The translations under genes were made by a program, and so were the position numbers. Below the pieces are notes generated by a model. It saw only the letters and a program-made list of their open reading frames with translations, made no database searches and was not told the DNA's origin. This document shows, in pieces, positions 53,952-63,785 of a stretch of 64,000 nucleotides of DNA (within the stretch, counting starts at the first letter, position 1; every line of letters starts with the position of its first letter). This DNA is from Acidianus infernus (lineage in GTDB: Archaea; Thermoproteota; Thermoprotei_A; Sulfolobales; Sulfolobaceae): NCBI RefSeq assembly GCF_009729545.1, contig NZ_WFIY01000004.1:1276001-1340000 (forward strand). The letters run 5' to 3'.

Positions 53952-56312
53952 TTACTTCCTTCTTAATAGGATTATTGCAGCAGCTATTATGATAATTACT
54001 ACGATAGCTATACCAACTACGAACGAAGTGCTAAGGCTTGGTGAAGTAACAGTAGTTGAAGGAGGTGTAGTGGTTGTTGTAGTGCTAGTAGTAGTAGTTA
54101 TTTGCTTATACGTTATTGAAATCTTTACTGCTTGAGTTAGTGTCAGTGTTCCTTGCGTAACGTTAGGCGAGTAACCATTAGTTGTAGTAAATATTCTGTA
54201 CTCATAAGTGCCATAAGGTAGTGTTATAGTTAGCGAGGAGGATGCAGTTGTGTAATTCCTTCCGTCTATACATACAGACCATGTTGTACCGCTTGGCAGT
54301 CCTGTCTCCTCAAATGTTATGGTAAAGTTCTCAGGTACGAAAGTGAATTTCAATTCAGTATTCTTACTTAGGTTTACAAATTCTTCTTCTGTTATTGGTA
54401 TATAATATTTAGAGTAAACTTTAACCATGTATTCTCCATAAGGTAGTGTTATATTAATCTCATTCATTGTAGTTGTATAGTTACTTCCGTTAATATTTAC
54501 TGTCCATTCATATCCGCTAGGTAATCCGCTTTCAATTATTGTTAAAGTGTAATTCATTACAGTAAACTTTATGTTAATTACTTCGTTCATTGTTAAGTTT
54601 ATAATACCTTGAGTAACGTTGGGCATATAATGTGGAGAGAATATTTTGTATTCATACACTCCCATAGGTAATGTTATTGTAATGTAGCAGGCATTAGTCG
54701 TATGATTTTCATTATCAATACAAACTGTCCATGATACTCCTTTTGGCAACCCTGTCTCTTTGAATGTTATATTATAAAGTATTGCATAAAACGTGACTTT
54801 TATAGTGGTATTACTAGTTAAATTAATGTATCCCATTGTGGGCGTTACTTTATAGCCAGTTACATTAAGTACTTTATACTCATAATATCCATAAGGTAAT
54901 AAGAAGCAAATTCTAGAAGACGTTGAGGTAGAAATGGTGCCATTAACGCAGACAGCCCATTTTGTACCGCTTACTAATCCAGTTTCTTCAAAAGTCAAGT
55001 TAAACTTTACTGGAGTAAAGGAAATTTGAAGTGTTGTGTTGGAGCTTAAAGTTATGCTTCCTTGAGACGGTGAAGGAATATAATATGCTGAATATACCTT
55101 ATAGAAATACGTTCCTGGAGGTAATATGAAAGTTATTTCGTTAGATGTTGAGGTCTCATTTGTTCCATTAATACATACGGTCCAAGATTTGCCAACAGGT
55201 AAACCAGTTTCTTTAAATGTTAAGTAGTATACTATCTTACATACACTAATTTCAGTTACCTCATTGGATCCGGAATCCGCTACATAAACTGCTGAAGGAG
55301 TTACGAGTATAAATCTAGGAGAATTCCCTGTAGGTATTTGATATATTACTCTAGAGGAGTTAATTACACTTAACGAGTTTGAACCTAAGTTTGCTACGTA
55401 AACTAAACCATTGTAGGAATCATAAGTTATGAATACTGGATACTGCCCTACTGTTATTTTACCTACGACTTTAGTTCCACTAACCATGTAAACAGTATTA
55501 TTACATAAGCTAGCTATATAAACGTAAGAAGGGCTGTAAGTTATGGCTACAGGGTATGGAACGCTAATAGTGCAAATTACTGAGGTTCCATTTATTACGC
55601 TAGTTGAATTTGATTCTAAGTTTAATACATAAACAAGACCGTTATAAGGATCATAAATAATCTGTCTTGGAGCTTGACCTACTGATATTGTCGCAATAAC
55701 CTTTTCGCCTTTGATTACTGAGACCGTAGAGAAACCGTTATCAGAAACATAAATATAGCCATTACTAGGATCGTAAACTAAACAAACTGGGTGGCATTCA
55801 ACTTGAATATTACAAACTACTTTTGTACCATTAATTACGCTTACTATTCCTACTCCTGCTTTATAAGAGTTTAAATTGGCAACGTAAATTAAACCGTTTA
55901 CACATAATAATGCAACTGGCGAATAACCTATTTCTCCTCCTACGGTAACAGTTGCTATTACTTCTGTTCCATTAATTATACTAATGGAATTAGATAAGGT
56001 ATTAGCCACGTAAATTAAACCGTTCTGTTTATCGTATACTATTGCAGTAGGATCAGTGCCAACGGATATTGTAGCTATAACAGTCGATGAGTTGATTACT
56101 GAAACTTGACCAGATCCTGAATCAACAACATAAACATATCCGTTGTTAGAATCGTAAGCCATTGCTGTAGGAAAACTGCCAACACTTATATTTGTAGTCT
56201 TAAATCCTTGTACTGCACTAGTTATAGGAATTATGCTTATTATTGAAACTATATATAATAATACTAATGTGATAATAAGTATTTTATTCACAATAACCAC
56301 TGTCTTATACAA
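53952..56312 (-). CDS. surface-anchored YVTN beta-propeller protein with five C-terminal repeats
   Basis: A 786-residue extracellular protein. A signal TM (residues 9-31) is followed by YVTN-type propeller repeats to about residue 355, each like NGLVYVANLGSNSLSVINSS. Then come five repeats of about 75 residues starting F-[KE]-E-[TS]-G-L-P-x-G-x-x-W-x-V-C-I/V-N-G and containing L-P-x-G-x-Y-x-Y-K-[VI]; each has one Cys. A T/S-rich linker (ITTTTSTTTTTTPPS) leads to a C-terminal TM and RRK. It probably sits on the outer surface as an adhesion or binding protein associated with the S-layer. Confidence 0.85.
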   Translation of the reverse strand: MYKTVVIVNKILIITLVLLYIVSIISIIPITSAVQGFKTTNISVGSFPTAMAYDSNNGYVYVVDSGSGQVSVINSSTVIATISVGTDPTAIVYDKQNGLIYVANTLSNSISIINGTEVIATVTVGGEIGYSPVALLCVNGLIYVANLNSYKAGVGIVSVINGTKVVCNIQVECHPVCLVYDPSNGYIYVSDNGFSTVSVIKGEKVIATISVGQAPRQIIYDPYNGLVYVLNLESNSTSVINGTSVICTISVPYPVAITYSPSYVYIASLCNNTVYMVSGTKVVGKITVGQYPVFITYDSYNGLVYVANLGSNSLSVINSSRVIYQIPTGNSPRFILVTPSAVYVADSGSNEVTEISVCKIVYYLTFKETGLPVGKSWTVCINGTNETSTSNEITFILPPGTYFYKVYSAYYIPSPSQGSITLSSNTTLQISFTPVKFNLTFEETGLVSGTKWAVCVNGTISTSTSSRICFLLPYGYYEYKVLNVTGYKVTPTMGYINLTSNTTIKVTFYAILYNITFKETGLPKGVSWTVCIDNENHTTNACYITITLPMGVYEYKIFSPHYMPNVTQGIINLTMNEVINIKFTVMNYTLTIIESGLPSGYEWTVNINGSNYTTTMNEINITLPYGEYMVKVYSKYYIPITEEEFVNLSKNTELKFTFVPENFTITFEETGLPSGTTWSVCIDGRNYTTASSSLTITLPYGTYEYRIFTTTNGYSPNVTQGTLTLTQAVKISITYKQITTTTSTTTTTTPPSTTVTSPSLSTSFVVGIAIVVIIIIAAAIILLRRK

Positions 56313-56486
56313 AACGCAGTTGGTAATAAATTTTTATGTCAATGAAGGGGGCAAAATAGTATATAAGGTTTTAAAAATGAAGATTCTAGTTTATCACAAG
56401 ACCTATTAAAGAAATTTTTGCCTTAGAATTATACCGAACATATTTTCGATAGTTAATCTTAAAAATAATCTATAAAATTTCATCTT

Positions 56487-58004
56487 ATGCAATTCGTTAG
56501 AAACTCTTCTGGACTAGTTAAGAACGCCTCTTTGACAGACGCTATGATGCTCAATATTGCGAACATGGGAGCAGGGCTAGCAATATTCATTGGTATATCT
56601 CCTTATATAGTTAAGGGGGCAGTCCTATGGTTAGCTTCGCTTATAACCTTCTTGATCACCTTGCCTCTAGTTTTTCTATATACTTTCTTTATAATAGAAA
56701 TTCACAGAACTGGTGGAGATTACGTTTGGCTAAGTAGGAAACTTAACGGCAAAATTGGATCCATAATGGGAATCGCTCTAGCCTTTAACATGCCGCCTTA
56801 CTTTGCTCTTTCGGCTTTCTTTTCTGTTGCTGCGATAAATACTGTCCTTGAAGTAATAGGAACTTTAAACCACGAAAAAGCTCTCCTTAATTTAGCCAAT
56901 ACCGTATTCGTTAACCCCTACAGTCCCTCTATTACACTAACTCAAGAAATATTAATTTATATTCTTGCAGCAATAGCTTTTGCAATAATAATAGGAATAA
57001 ATATCTTGAAGCCTAAGTGGGGGTTCTCCCTCGTAACTGCTTTGGGTACTTTAGCAATATTAGGTACTATAGTTGCAATGATAGAACTGGGAATAAATGT
57101 TCAGGATTTCCATAGTAAAATTTCCACATTCTTGACAGACTTTAATCTCACTCCCTCAACTTACACTGGACCTACTTTCAGTTTACCTGCGACAATTTAC
57201 ATGATACCTTACTTTGCTTCTTTTGCTTACATATGGCTCTACGCGGGGCCCGCTGTTTCTGCCGAAATTAAAAGTGAGAGAGGAATAAAATATAATATAA
57301 TTCTAGGTAGTTTATTAACTCTCTTCCTTATCACAGTACCTTTCTATTTACTCTGTATTGCTGGAGGTTATGGTTTCAATTTCAGCCTATTTCCTACTGA
57401 AACATATAATTTCTGGAGCGTTGCAATTGCCTTAGCAGAAAACCAAGCTTTACAATGGTTTATAGGAATTTCATTAATAAGTTGGGAATTCTTCGTAATG
57501 GCTTTCGGAGTTATAGTATTTGCAAGGTATGTATTCGCGTTCTCTTTTGATAGATTATTTCCTGAGATATTCTCTAGACTTAATAAGAGTAGCTCGCCAG
57601 TTTACGCTCACTTACTCGACTTTGCAGTTACTTTAGTTTTCCTAGCAGTACCGATAATAAGCCCTGAGGGTGTGCAAGCTTTATACTCTTACACACCCCT
57701 AGCAATTGCTTACCTATTCCTAGTATCTTTAGCAGGGATAAAATTCAGTTTAGAAGGCAAAAAGAGGATAGGAATGCTAATATCGTCTATATTATCTGCG
57801 GCATTTATGATATTCATGGGCTATGAAGCATTTACTAACCCTTATTTTGGAGTAATATCAAATGGACAACCTTTCTGGCCAGGCATTGCTTACGTTCTAA
57901 GTTTAATAGGCTTAGGAATAGTAATATACGTGGCATCTAAAGAGTATAATTTAAGGAGAGGAATAAACATAGACTTGAATTATAAGGAAATCCCTCCAGA
58001 ATAA
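56487..58004 (+). CDS. APC-family amino acid permease
   Basis: A 505-residue, about 12-TM transporter. The start [20 protein letters not shown] followed by [14 protein letters not shown] is the usual APC TM1 (unwound helix) segment. [20 protein letters not shown] near residues 70-89 is the conserved loop after TM2. It probably carries amino acids or related amines with protons. ATG at 56487 gives the conserved N-terminus also seen in the pseudogene at 8346, whose C-terminal K-E-I-P-P-E tail it shares. It stands alone. Confidence 0.85.
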   Translation: MQFVRNSSGLVKNASLTDAMMLNIANMGAGLAIFIGISPYIVKGAVLWLASLITFLITLPLVFLYTFFIIEIHRTGGDYVWLSRKLNGKIGSIMGIALAFNMPPYFALSAFFSVAAINTVLEVIGTLNHEKALLNLANTVFVNPYSPSITLTQEILIYILAAIAFAIIIGINILKPKWGFSLVTALGTLAILGTIVAMIELGINVQDFHSKISTFLTDFNLTPSTYTGPTFSLPATIYMIPYFASFAYIWLYAGPAVSAEIKSERGIKYNIILGSLLTLFLITVPFYLLCIAGGYGFNFSLFPTETYNFWSVAIALAENQALQWFIGISLISWEFFVMAFGVIVFARYVFAFSFDRLFPEIFSRLNKSSSPVYAHLLDFAVTLVFLAVPIISPEGVQALYSYTPLAIAYLFLVSLAGIKFSLEGKKRIGMLISSILSAAFMIFMGYEAFTNPYFGVISNGQPFWPGIAYVLSLIGLGIVIYVASKEYNLRRGINIDLNYKEIPPE

Positions 58005-58133
58005 CTATTATTTTTGTATTCTAGTAAAAAGAATTTTTTATTCAATATATGCTGTGGTTATATTTATATCCCTTCCTTCTTTAAAAGTATAATAAATTAT
58101 TTAAATTTTTATATTTAGCTCTCGTCTCTATAA

Positions 58134-58303
58134 GGAAACGGGAGTTAATGGGACGGAAAGGGGATAGATAGCCCAAGGCGTTAATGACGCTCCTCCACAG
58201 CTCGAGTGAAGTGCAACAGCATGAAAGTCTCTCACTCTTCCAATGCTCTGAGCCCCCGAATTGATGAGCCCCTTGGGAGGGAACTCTTCCAAGAGGAAGT
58301 CAG
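58134..58303 (+). mobile_element. Short non-autonomous IS200/IS605-type element, copy d
   Basis: A 170-bp element: GGAAACGGGAGTTAATGG at the left end, GGGATAGATAGCCCAAGGCG, the core CTCCTCCACAGCTCGAGTGA and CTCTCACTCTTCCAATGCTC, and the right end GAATTGATGAGCCCC...AGAGGAAGTCAG at 58303. The base run before it is TATAA rather than TTTAC, so the target may have changed or the end decayed. No ORF. Confidence 0.75.
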
Positions 58304-58389
58304 AGAACCTTACTATTTTCAATAGATAGAGAACGGATACTATATAGCCTACGTAAAATATAAAAAAAGATAGGGTAAATAAGTTAACC

Positions 58390-59568
58390 ATGGAAGCTAA
58401 CATAAGATATATCGTTTTATCTAGAATATTCAGAAGTCTCCCTTTAAGTTATATGTCCTTTCTTGTCCCTTTATATTTGCATAAAATAGGTATTCCTACT
58501 TTTCTCATAGGAATTTATTTTCTTATAGCTACAATCTCAACGTCTTTCCTCTTGGTCCTTTCTGGCTTCCTTGGAGATGCTTATGGTAAGAGGAATATTT
58601 TACTACTTTTGAGTATTCTCTTTTCCTTAAATTTATTCATTTTTGCTTTCATAAAAATTCCATTAGTAGTATTTCTAACTTCGGTTTTAGGAATAGGTAC
58701 TGCTTCAGGAGGCGGCATTGGAGGAGGAGCAGGAGGAGGCCCTTTTAACCCATTACAAACTGCTTTAATTGCTGACTATTCGAGGCCAGAAGAGAGGACT
58801 AAATTATATTCCATAAATTTTGCAGCGGCTACAATTTCTGCTTTTGCAGGCGGGTTAATATCAGATTTAATAACCACTGTGTATCCTCCTTCAATTTCTT
58901 ACTCATTACTTTTTACGCTAGGCTTTATAATTTCATTATTTTCTATCTTCTTTGTTTACCTAATAGATAAGGATCACGGAACAGGAAAAATAAGCATACC
59001 AAAAGCTTCTTTCTCCTCAATTTCCAAAATTTCTATAGCGGGCAGCTTAGGTAGTATAGGCTTAGGAATGGTTATGCCTTTAATACCTCTTTGGTTCAAA
59101 CTGGACTTTGATGCTACTGAAAGTGAAATAAGCTACTTGTATTCAATTTCCTACAGCTTAGTAGGAATTTCTTTCTTATTTGCAGATAAGATAGAAAAAG
59201 TAATAGGAAGAGTTAAAAGCATCTCAATACTTAGAGGGTTATCTTCACTTTTCTTACTTTTAATACCTTTCTCGCCAACATTCTTTATAGCATCGATCTT
59301 ATTCCTAGCTAGGGGAGTAACTTATACTATAACGATACCTATGAGACAATCATTAGCTATGGATGTTTTCTCTGATAAAGAGAGAGCTAGCGGTACTTCA
59401 ATAACTGGTTTAGCCAGAAGAATACCTTACGGCTTAGGTAGTTTAATTTCCGGGGCATTATTTTCTGTAGGGCTTTTTACATTATCAATTTTTCTTGGAG
59501 GCGTGATTTCTCTATTTGACCCTTTGCTTTATTATGTATTCTTTAGGAATTATGAAAAGCGTGAATAG
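58390..59568 (+). CDS. MFS transporter with a glycine-rich loop
   Basis: A 392-residue, 12-TM major facilitator. Motif A is GFLGDAYGKRNILL near residues 58-71 and an antiporter-like LARRIPYGLGSLISGALFS lies near 340-358. Between TM4 and its following loop there is a run GTASGGGIGGGAGGGPFNPL near 104-123, unusually glycine-rich for an MFS protein. ARPEERTKLYSINFAA-like sequence follows, as in drug-efflux MFS. Substrate unknown; efflux is a guess. It starts 86 bp after short element d. Confidence 0.8.
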   Translation: MEANIRYIVLSRIFRSLPLSYMSFLVPLYLHKIGIPTFLIGIYFLIATISTSFLLVLSGFLGDAYGKRNILLLLSILFSLNLFIFAFIKIPLVVFLTSVLGIGTASGGGIGGGAGGGPFNPLQTALIADYSRPEERTKLYSINFAAATISAFAGGLISDLITTVYPPSISYSLLFTLGFIISLFSIFFVYLIDKDHGTGKISIPKASFSSISKISIAGSLGSIGLGMVMPLIPLWFKLDFDATESEISYLYSISYSLVGISFLFADKIEKVIGRVKSISILRGLSSLFLLLIPFSPTFFIASILFLARGVTYTITIPMRQSLAMDVFSDKERASGTSITGLARRIPYGLGSLISGALFSVGLFTLSIFLGGVISLFDPLLYYVFFRNYEKRE

Positions 59569-59656
59569 GAATAAAATCTATTACCTTATCCATTTATATT
59601 TTTTGGAGTTAAAAAGAAATGGATAAGAATAAAAAGTTTTGTGAAAAAGATATCAC

Positions 59657-60022
59657 ATGAGTATAAATCCAGTTCAAATAGCTCAACTTCCTTATACAAA
59701 TAGGATAGATAATATACAAAAAATAATTCAAACATTACTTTCAATGGATCCTAAAACTGCCGAAAGTGCCGTAAAGGACTTATTAACTGCCTTATCTAAA
59801 GCAAGCGACGAAGATTATAAGAATTGGTGCGAAGGTACAATGAGAGTCATTTCAATGTTTGATGATAATGTAATAAAATCAATTCTCTCTTTAAGAATGA
59901 AGGTTGTATCAGAAATGCCAAAAGAAGTTCAAGATAGAGATGCTAAGATAGTAATGGAAGTCTTAAATTCTCTAGACGAATCAGTAAAAGAAAAATTAAT
60001 GAAAAACATGCCAAAGTCTTAA
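59657..60022 (+). CDS. small helical hypothetical protein
   Basis: A 121-residue, all-helical, acidic protein (IQKIIQTLLSMDPKTAESAV, then VLNSLDESVKEKLMKNMPKS). One Cys and one Trp (NWCEG) lie near residue 62. No motif is recognised. It has its own promoter-like AT-rich upstream region and is convergent with the SDR gene, overlapping it by 4 nt. Function unknown. Confidence 0.55.
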   Translation: MSINPVQIAQLPYTNRIDNIQKIIQTLLSMDPKTAESAVKDLLTALSKASDEDYKNWCEGTMRVISMFDDNVIKSILSLRMKVVSEMPKEVQDRDAKIVMEVLNSLDESVKEKLMKNMPKS

Positions 60023-60774
60023 ATTCCATGAGTCAAGTAATCTATTCTTCCTCCATCAGCTACAATAACTTGTCCAGTGATGTATCTAGCCTCATCGCTA
60101 GCTAGGAAGTAAACTATATTTGCAATATCTTCTGGCTTTCCTGTAGTGTGTAACATTGTCCTTTCTCTAAACCATTGCCTAAGTTTTTCTATCTCTTCTT
60201 CGCTCTTTCCACCTATTGTCATTTCCGTTTCTACCCAGCCTGGAGCAACTGCATTAACTCTTATATTATACTTACCCAGCTCGTATGCTAACCTTCTAGT
60301 CAAGATAATTATTCCCGCCTTAGTAATTGAATAAAATGTATTGCCAAAAGCAGAAGTTCCTAAACCTGCATTTGAAGCAATATTTATTATTGCTCCACCT
60401 TTCTCTTTCATTAAAGGTAAGAACTCGTGCGTAACGTAAATTGTCCCATTTAAGTTTATTTCTAGCATCCTCCTGTATTTCTCATCGTCAAACTCCTCAA
60501 ATGACATTAAATACCAAATTCCAGCATTATTTACTAGAATATCAACGGTCTTAGTTATTTCTGATACTTTCTTTGCTGTAGCTATTACTTGATCCCTCTT
60601 TGAAACATCGCATTTAAGAACGTAAAATCCTCTTTCTTTCATTTTTTCGGCTTCTTGGTCTGACGAATTATATAGAACAATTACCTTATTTCCTGATGAA
60701 AAGAACTTTTCGGCTATTGCCCTTCCTATTCCTCTAGTTCCTCCAGTTACTACAACTGTTTTTCCAGAGACCAT
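60019..60774 (-). CDS. short-chain dehydrogenase/reductase
   Basis: A 251-residue classical SDR. VVTGGTRGIGRAIAE near residues 8-22 binds NAD(P); VDILVNNAGIWYLM near 78-91 has the N-N-A-G motif; the catalytic set is the Ser-containing SNAGLGTSAFGN segment and YSITKAG (Tyr-x3-Lys) near 148-154; VNAVAPGWVETEM follows. The C-terminus GQVIVADGGR is standard. It resembles glucose 1-dehydrogenase/3-oxoacyl reductase type enzymes; the substrate is not determined. Cytosolic, probably tetrameric. Confidence 0.9.
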   Translation of the reverse strand: MVSGKTVVVTGGTRGIGRAIAEKFFSSGNKVIVLYNSSDQEAEKMKERGFYVLKCDVSKRDQVIATAKKVSEITKTVDILVNNAGIWYLMSFEEFDDEKYRRMLEINLNGTIYVTHEFLPLMKEKGGAIINIASNAGLGTSAFGNTFYSITKAGIIILTRRLAYELGKYNIRVNAVAPGWVETEMTIGGKSEEEIEKLRQWFRERTMLHTTGKPEDIANIVYFLASDEARYITGQVIVADGGRIDYLTHGI

Positions 60775-61048
60775 AAGGAGTGATATGTTTGATAGCTAAA
60801 AAATTTAAAAACGAACTTTTACAAAAGGGGCAAAGCCTCGCAGACATGGTCTCCTTTTTGTAAATACTACAAAATCAGTGAAAATCCAATAAATACGTGA
60901 AACATAAAAATAGGGCCATAATTGATCCAGAAAATGTCTAAAATTGTACAAAAAAGTTAAGCTACATACCAGCTATAAATTATATTGATAGCAAAAATGT
61001 AAATCAAAAACTAAATAAGTTAATAATCTTTCCTCTCTTAAACTGTGC

Positions 61049-62068
61049 TTAAAAAGGTTCCATAAGTCTGAACTGCACATATGACGGCTTCGGCACATAA
61101 AATTCGTTTAAGCCGTGTTCTGGATGTTTTACAGTAATCTTTTGAGGACTAAGAATTAGCGCATTTACTCTTCTACCCTCTACTACGTCTGTTATTACTC
61201 CATTTAATGATATTTCATGAGGAGTTGTATAATGTCCTATTCTGATTTTTACTGTATTTTCTTGACTTAAAACGAAGTTGTCAAAATTTTCACTTAACTC
61301 TTCAGCCTTCTTTTCCCTTAATTTTCTAGCAAATTCTTGAATATCCAAGAATCTAATGCATTTATATCGTTCAGGCTCAGAAGATCTAGGTTTTTCATAT
61401 AAGTTATGAACTTGTATGCCGTATTTTTTAGCTAGAGTCAAAACGTTATTTTCAATAATTCTTAATAATTTTACTACTTTGATTACATCTTTTCTATCTT
61501 CTTCTTTGTAAACTCTAGTATTAAGTGCAAAATCCATTAACTCTTGATAAGCTCCTATTAAAACTTCAGCGTTCTGCATTTCCTTATTTTTACCAAGTTC
61601 AGCCCTTACGAAACTTTCCCAAAGTTGTCTAAAGTTTTCCTTATTTTCATTTACGTATTTCAGTAATTCCTCTTTTTTATCGTAAGCTCTTATTACGTCC
61701 ATAACTAGATCTCCTTGAATCCTTATTTTAACATTGGTAGCATACTCAAACTTCTCGTAGTAGTGATAATCAAAGCCCATGCATTTTCTTATTTCCTCTT
61801 CTGTTTCGTAATATATGCCGCACATTCTAACTGGCATAGTGAATATCTTACCTGTTGTATCGTCAATTCCTGATATGAAACTTGAAGGTCTATCGTAATC
61901 TAAATCAAAATAAACATAATTACCTATTTTTATTACTTTTCTCTTTAGTTTTATAGCAACATTAAATCTTAAAAAATGTTGCAAACTTAAAAAACAATCA
62001 TAGTATGCTCCAATTTCTTTATCTATTTTCCCTTCTACTACTAGCTTCAGCAGGTCACTGCACTGCAT
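61049..62068 (-). CDS. unknown 339-residue protein downstream of a small charged protein
   Basis: A 339-residue soluble protein: strand-rich N-terminal part (VIKIGNYVYFDLDYDRPSSF), a helical middle (KEELLKYVNENKENFRQLWE, KVVKLLRIIENNVLTLAKKY), and a strand-rich end (VKIRIGHYTTPHEISLNGVI, YVPKPSYVQFRL). Six cysteines are scattered, and I see no enzyme motif. Its ATG immediately follows the TAA of the 32-residue ORF at 62069, so the two are cotranscribed. The layout might suit a nucleic-acid-binding or plasmid/virus-derived protein, but nothing firm supports this. Confidence 0.6.
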   Translation of the reverse strand: MQCSDLLKLVVEGKIDKEIGAYYDCFLSLQHFLRFNVAIKLKRKVIKIGNYVYFDLDYDRPSSFISGIDDTTGKIFTMPVRMCGIYYETEEEIRKCMGFDYHYYEKFEYATNVKIRIQGDLVMDVIRAYDKKEELLKYVNENKENFRQLWESFVRAELGKNKEMQNAEVLIGAYQELMDFALNTRVYKEEDRKDVIKVVKLLRIIENNVLTLAKKYGIQVHNLYEKPRSSEPERYKCIRFLDIQEFARKLREKKAEELSENFDNFVLSQENTVKIRIGHYTTPHEISLNGVITDVVEGRRVNALILSPQKITVKHPEHGLNEFYVPKPSYVQFRLMEPF

Positions 62069-62167
62069 TTAGTCTAAACCTCTCACCCTATTCACTGTAG
62101 TAATGTCTATTGTTTTTATCTCTTCTTCCTTCTTTTCTATTTTCTTTTCAACAACTTCCTCTTGCAT
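62069..62167 (-). CDS. 32-residue charged small protein
   Basis: ORF from ATG 62167 to TAA 62069-62071: MQEEVVEKKIEKKEEEIKT followed by IDITTVNRVRGLD. Its first half is a Lys/Glu helix. The stop codon abuts the next ATG (TAAATG), a tight coupling that supports a real gene. GAGGAAA about 10 nt before the ATG may act as RBS. Possibly a partner or leader peptide of the 339-residue protein. Confidence 0.55.
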   Translation of the reverse strand: MQEEVVEKKIEKKEEEIKTIDITTVNRVRGLD

Positions 62168-62445
62168 ACTAATATTTCCTCAACAATCTTATTTAAAGAT
62201 AACTTTAAATATTTTTTAGATTAACGGCGTGTGCTACTTTAAATTTAAAATTAATGGACATAGTTATGAAAGATTAAAAATAAAAAGGGTAACGTAATAC
62301 CCTTTATCCTTTTACTTACGTAAACTTGACACTTTAATGACGAGTTTTCCATAAAATTAGATGTCAAGTTTTATTTAATTTCTGGTATATTCAAGATATC
62401 CTTAATTTCTCAAAGTTCTTAGATGAGTAATTCAAGAATTAGGAA

Positions 62446-62520
62446 GACGGATGAGAGGGTAATGGTGTTTCCCTAGAAGGGTGTATGATCCCTTAAGCCC
62501 GTTACGCCACGGGTGGATAG
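62446..62520 (+). repeat. repeat family B, copy 3
   Basis: ACGGATGAGAGGGTAATGGT, TTTCCCTAGAAGGGTGTATG and AAGCCCGTTACGCCACGGGT match copies B1 and B2 in order. The end forms a CCCGT-ACGGG hairpin. A short piece with the same ending (TTATGCCACGGGTAAGCAC) lies near 403-421. The rest of 62168-62583 has no gene. Confidence 0.45.
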
Positions 62521-62583
62521 TGAAAGCAAAAATTCCAGTCTCTTTCATCTATTTAATCTTTTTGCAGATACTTTTCTATCTAT

Positions 62584-63744
62584 TTAAATAAATGGCAATG
62601 AGGCGTGATAAGGTACGTTAAATGCGTTATTAACTAGAAGCCTACTGTAAATTTTCTTAATAGTAACGTACTGTTTACCAAAGAGTATGAATGAGACATT
62701 CTTCTTTGAGTTCTTATCGAACCTAACAATTCCTCCATCGTCGCCTCCTTCCATGATACAAAGTACTCCTTGTGAATAGTAAGGCTTATCAACACTTATT
62801 CCCATTTTCTTAAGAAAAGCATAAGTTGCATTCTCTGCAGAGACCATGGCAGACCTAGCAGTCTTTGGTCCTACCATTCCTTTAGCTGAATCTCCTAGTG
62901 CAAATATTCTTTCATTATATGAAAATGATGGGAAAGAAACCGGAATAAATCCCGAGTCGTCTGTAAACTCCTTGACTGCTTTAGGCGCAGAAAGCGTAGG
63001 TAATACTGATTTAATATCTGCTTCTATTTCCTCCCCATCGTTAAGCACTACCTTATCTTTCCTTATTTCAGTCACATATTTACCTTTTAATAAATGAATT
63101 CCCCTCTTCTCAAAGTATTTATTTGCTATTTCAGAAATTTTAGGATCAGGAATAGGGCCGAAGACTCCTCTAGGACTCTGGGTAGCTAAGTAAACTTCAC
63201 CCTTGATTCCTTTCTTTCTAAGGATAAATTCAGAGATTAACGCTACTTGATAAGAAGGTCCTTCAATAGGACTATTTTTAGCGTTTCCAACGAAGATTTT
63301 TACTCCATCCTCTGCTTCACTCAGTTCTTTCTTAAGTCCTAAGAAACCTTCAAGAGTATGGTGCATATAGGCGTGTTCATGTCCTTTTATTTTCTCGAAG
63401 TTCTCTTCGTAAGCTCCTCCTAATGCAATAAAAAGGTAATCATAATCAAAGGTCCCCTTTGAAGTTTTTACTTCCCCATCTTCAACTGCCTCAACTTCTG
63501 CCTCAACGAAGTTTACTCCTTTTCTTTCCATCACTTCCTTAGCATTAAATTCGGTATCTTCAACTTTAATTTCATCAGTTAAAAGTAGCGGAAAGATAGT
63601 GTTTTCTCTTACGATAGCTGACCTAGAAATTATTGTTACATCTATTGTCTTTAAGTAATCCCTTATCCTATGTGCAACCGTTAAACCTGCATAACCAGAA
63701 CCTAGAATAAGTACGTTCATGTGTGTTAATGATTTTATGGGCAT
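62584..63744 (-). CDS. FAD-dependent NADH:quinone/sulfide:quinone oxidoreductase-like protein
   Basis: A 386-residue flavoprotein of the NDH-2/SQR superfamily. NVLILGSGYAGLTVAHRI (FAD Rossmann motif), DYDYLFIALGGAYEE near residues 98-112, and NERIFALGDSAKGMVGPKTA near 277-296 (second FAD motif) are present. The NAD-site glycine pattern in the middle (VKIFVGNAKNSPIEGPSYQV) is G-x-x-K-N-S-P-I-E-G, more like SQR-type proteins. Only one cysteine is visible (GVLCIMEGG), so the standard SQR cysteine trio is absent. Start: ATG 63744, or ATG 63720 which puts the Rossmann motif first. Membrane-associated redox role likely; substrate open. Confidence 0.8.
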   Translation of the reverse strand: MPIKSLTHMNVLILGSGYAGLTVAHRIRDYLKTIDVTIISRSAIVRENTIFPLLLTDEIKVEDTEFNAKEVMERKGVNFVEAEVEAVEDGEVKTSKGTFDYDYLFIALGGAYEENFEKIKGHEHAYMHHTLEGFLGLKKELSEAEDGVKIFVGNAKNSPIEGPSYQVALISEFILRKKGIKGEVYLATQSPRGVFGPIPDPKISEIANKYFEKRGIHLLKGKYVTEIRKDKVVLNDGEEIEADIKSVLPTLSAPKAVKEFTDDSGFIPVSFPSFSYNERIFALGDSAKGMVGPKTARSAMVSAENATYAFLKKMGISVDKPYYSQGVLCIMEGGDDGGIVRFDKNSKKNVSFILFGKQYVTIKKIYSRLLVNNAFNVPYHASLPFI

Positions 63745-63785
63745 AAAAGTTAATCTTGTTTAAAATTCGAGCAATGGATTAAAAA

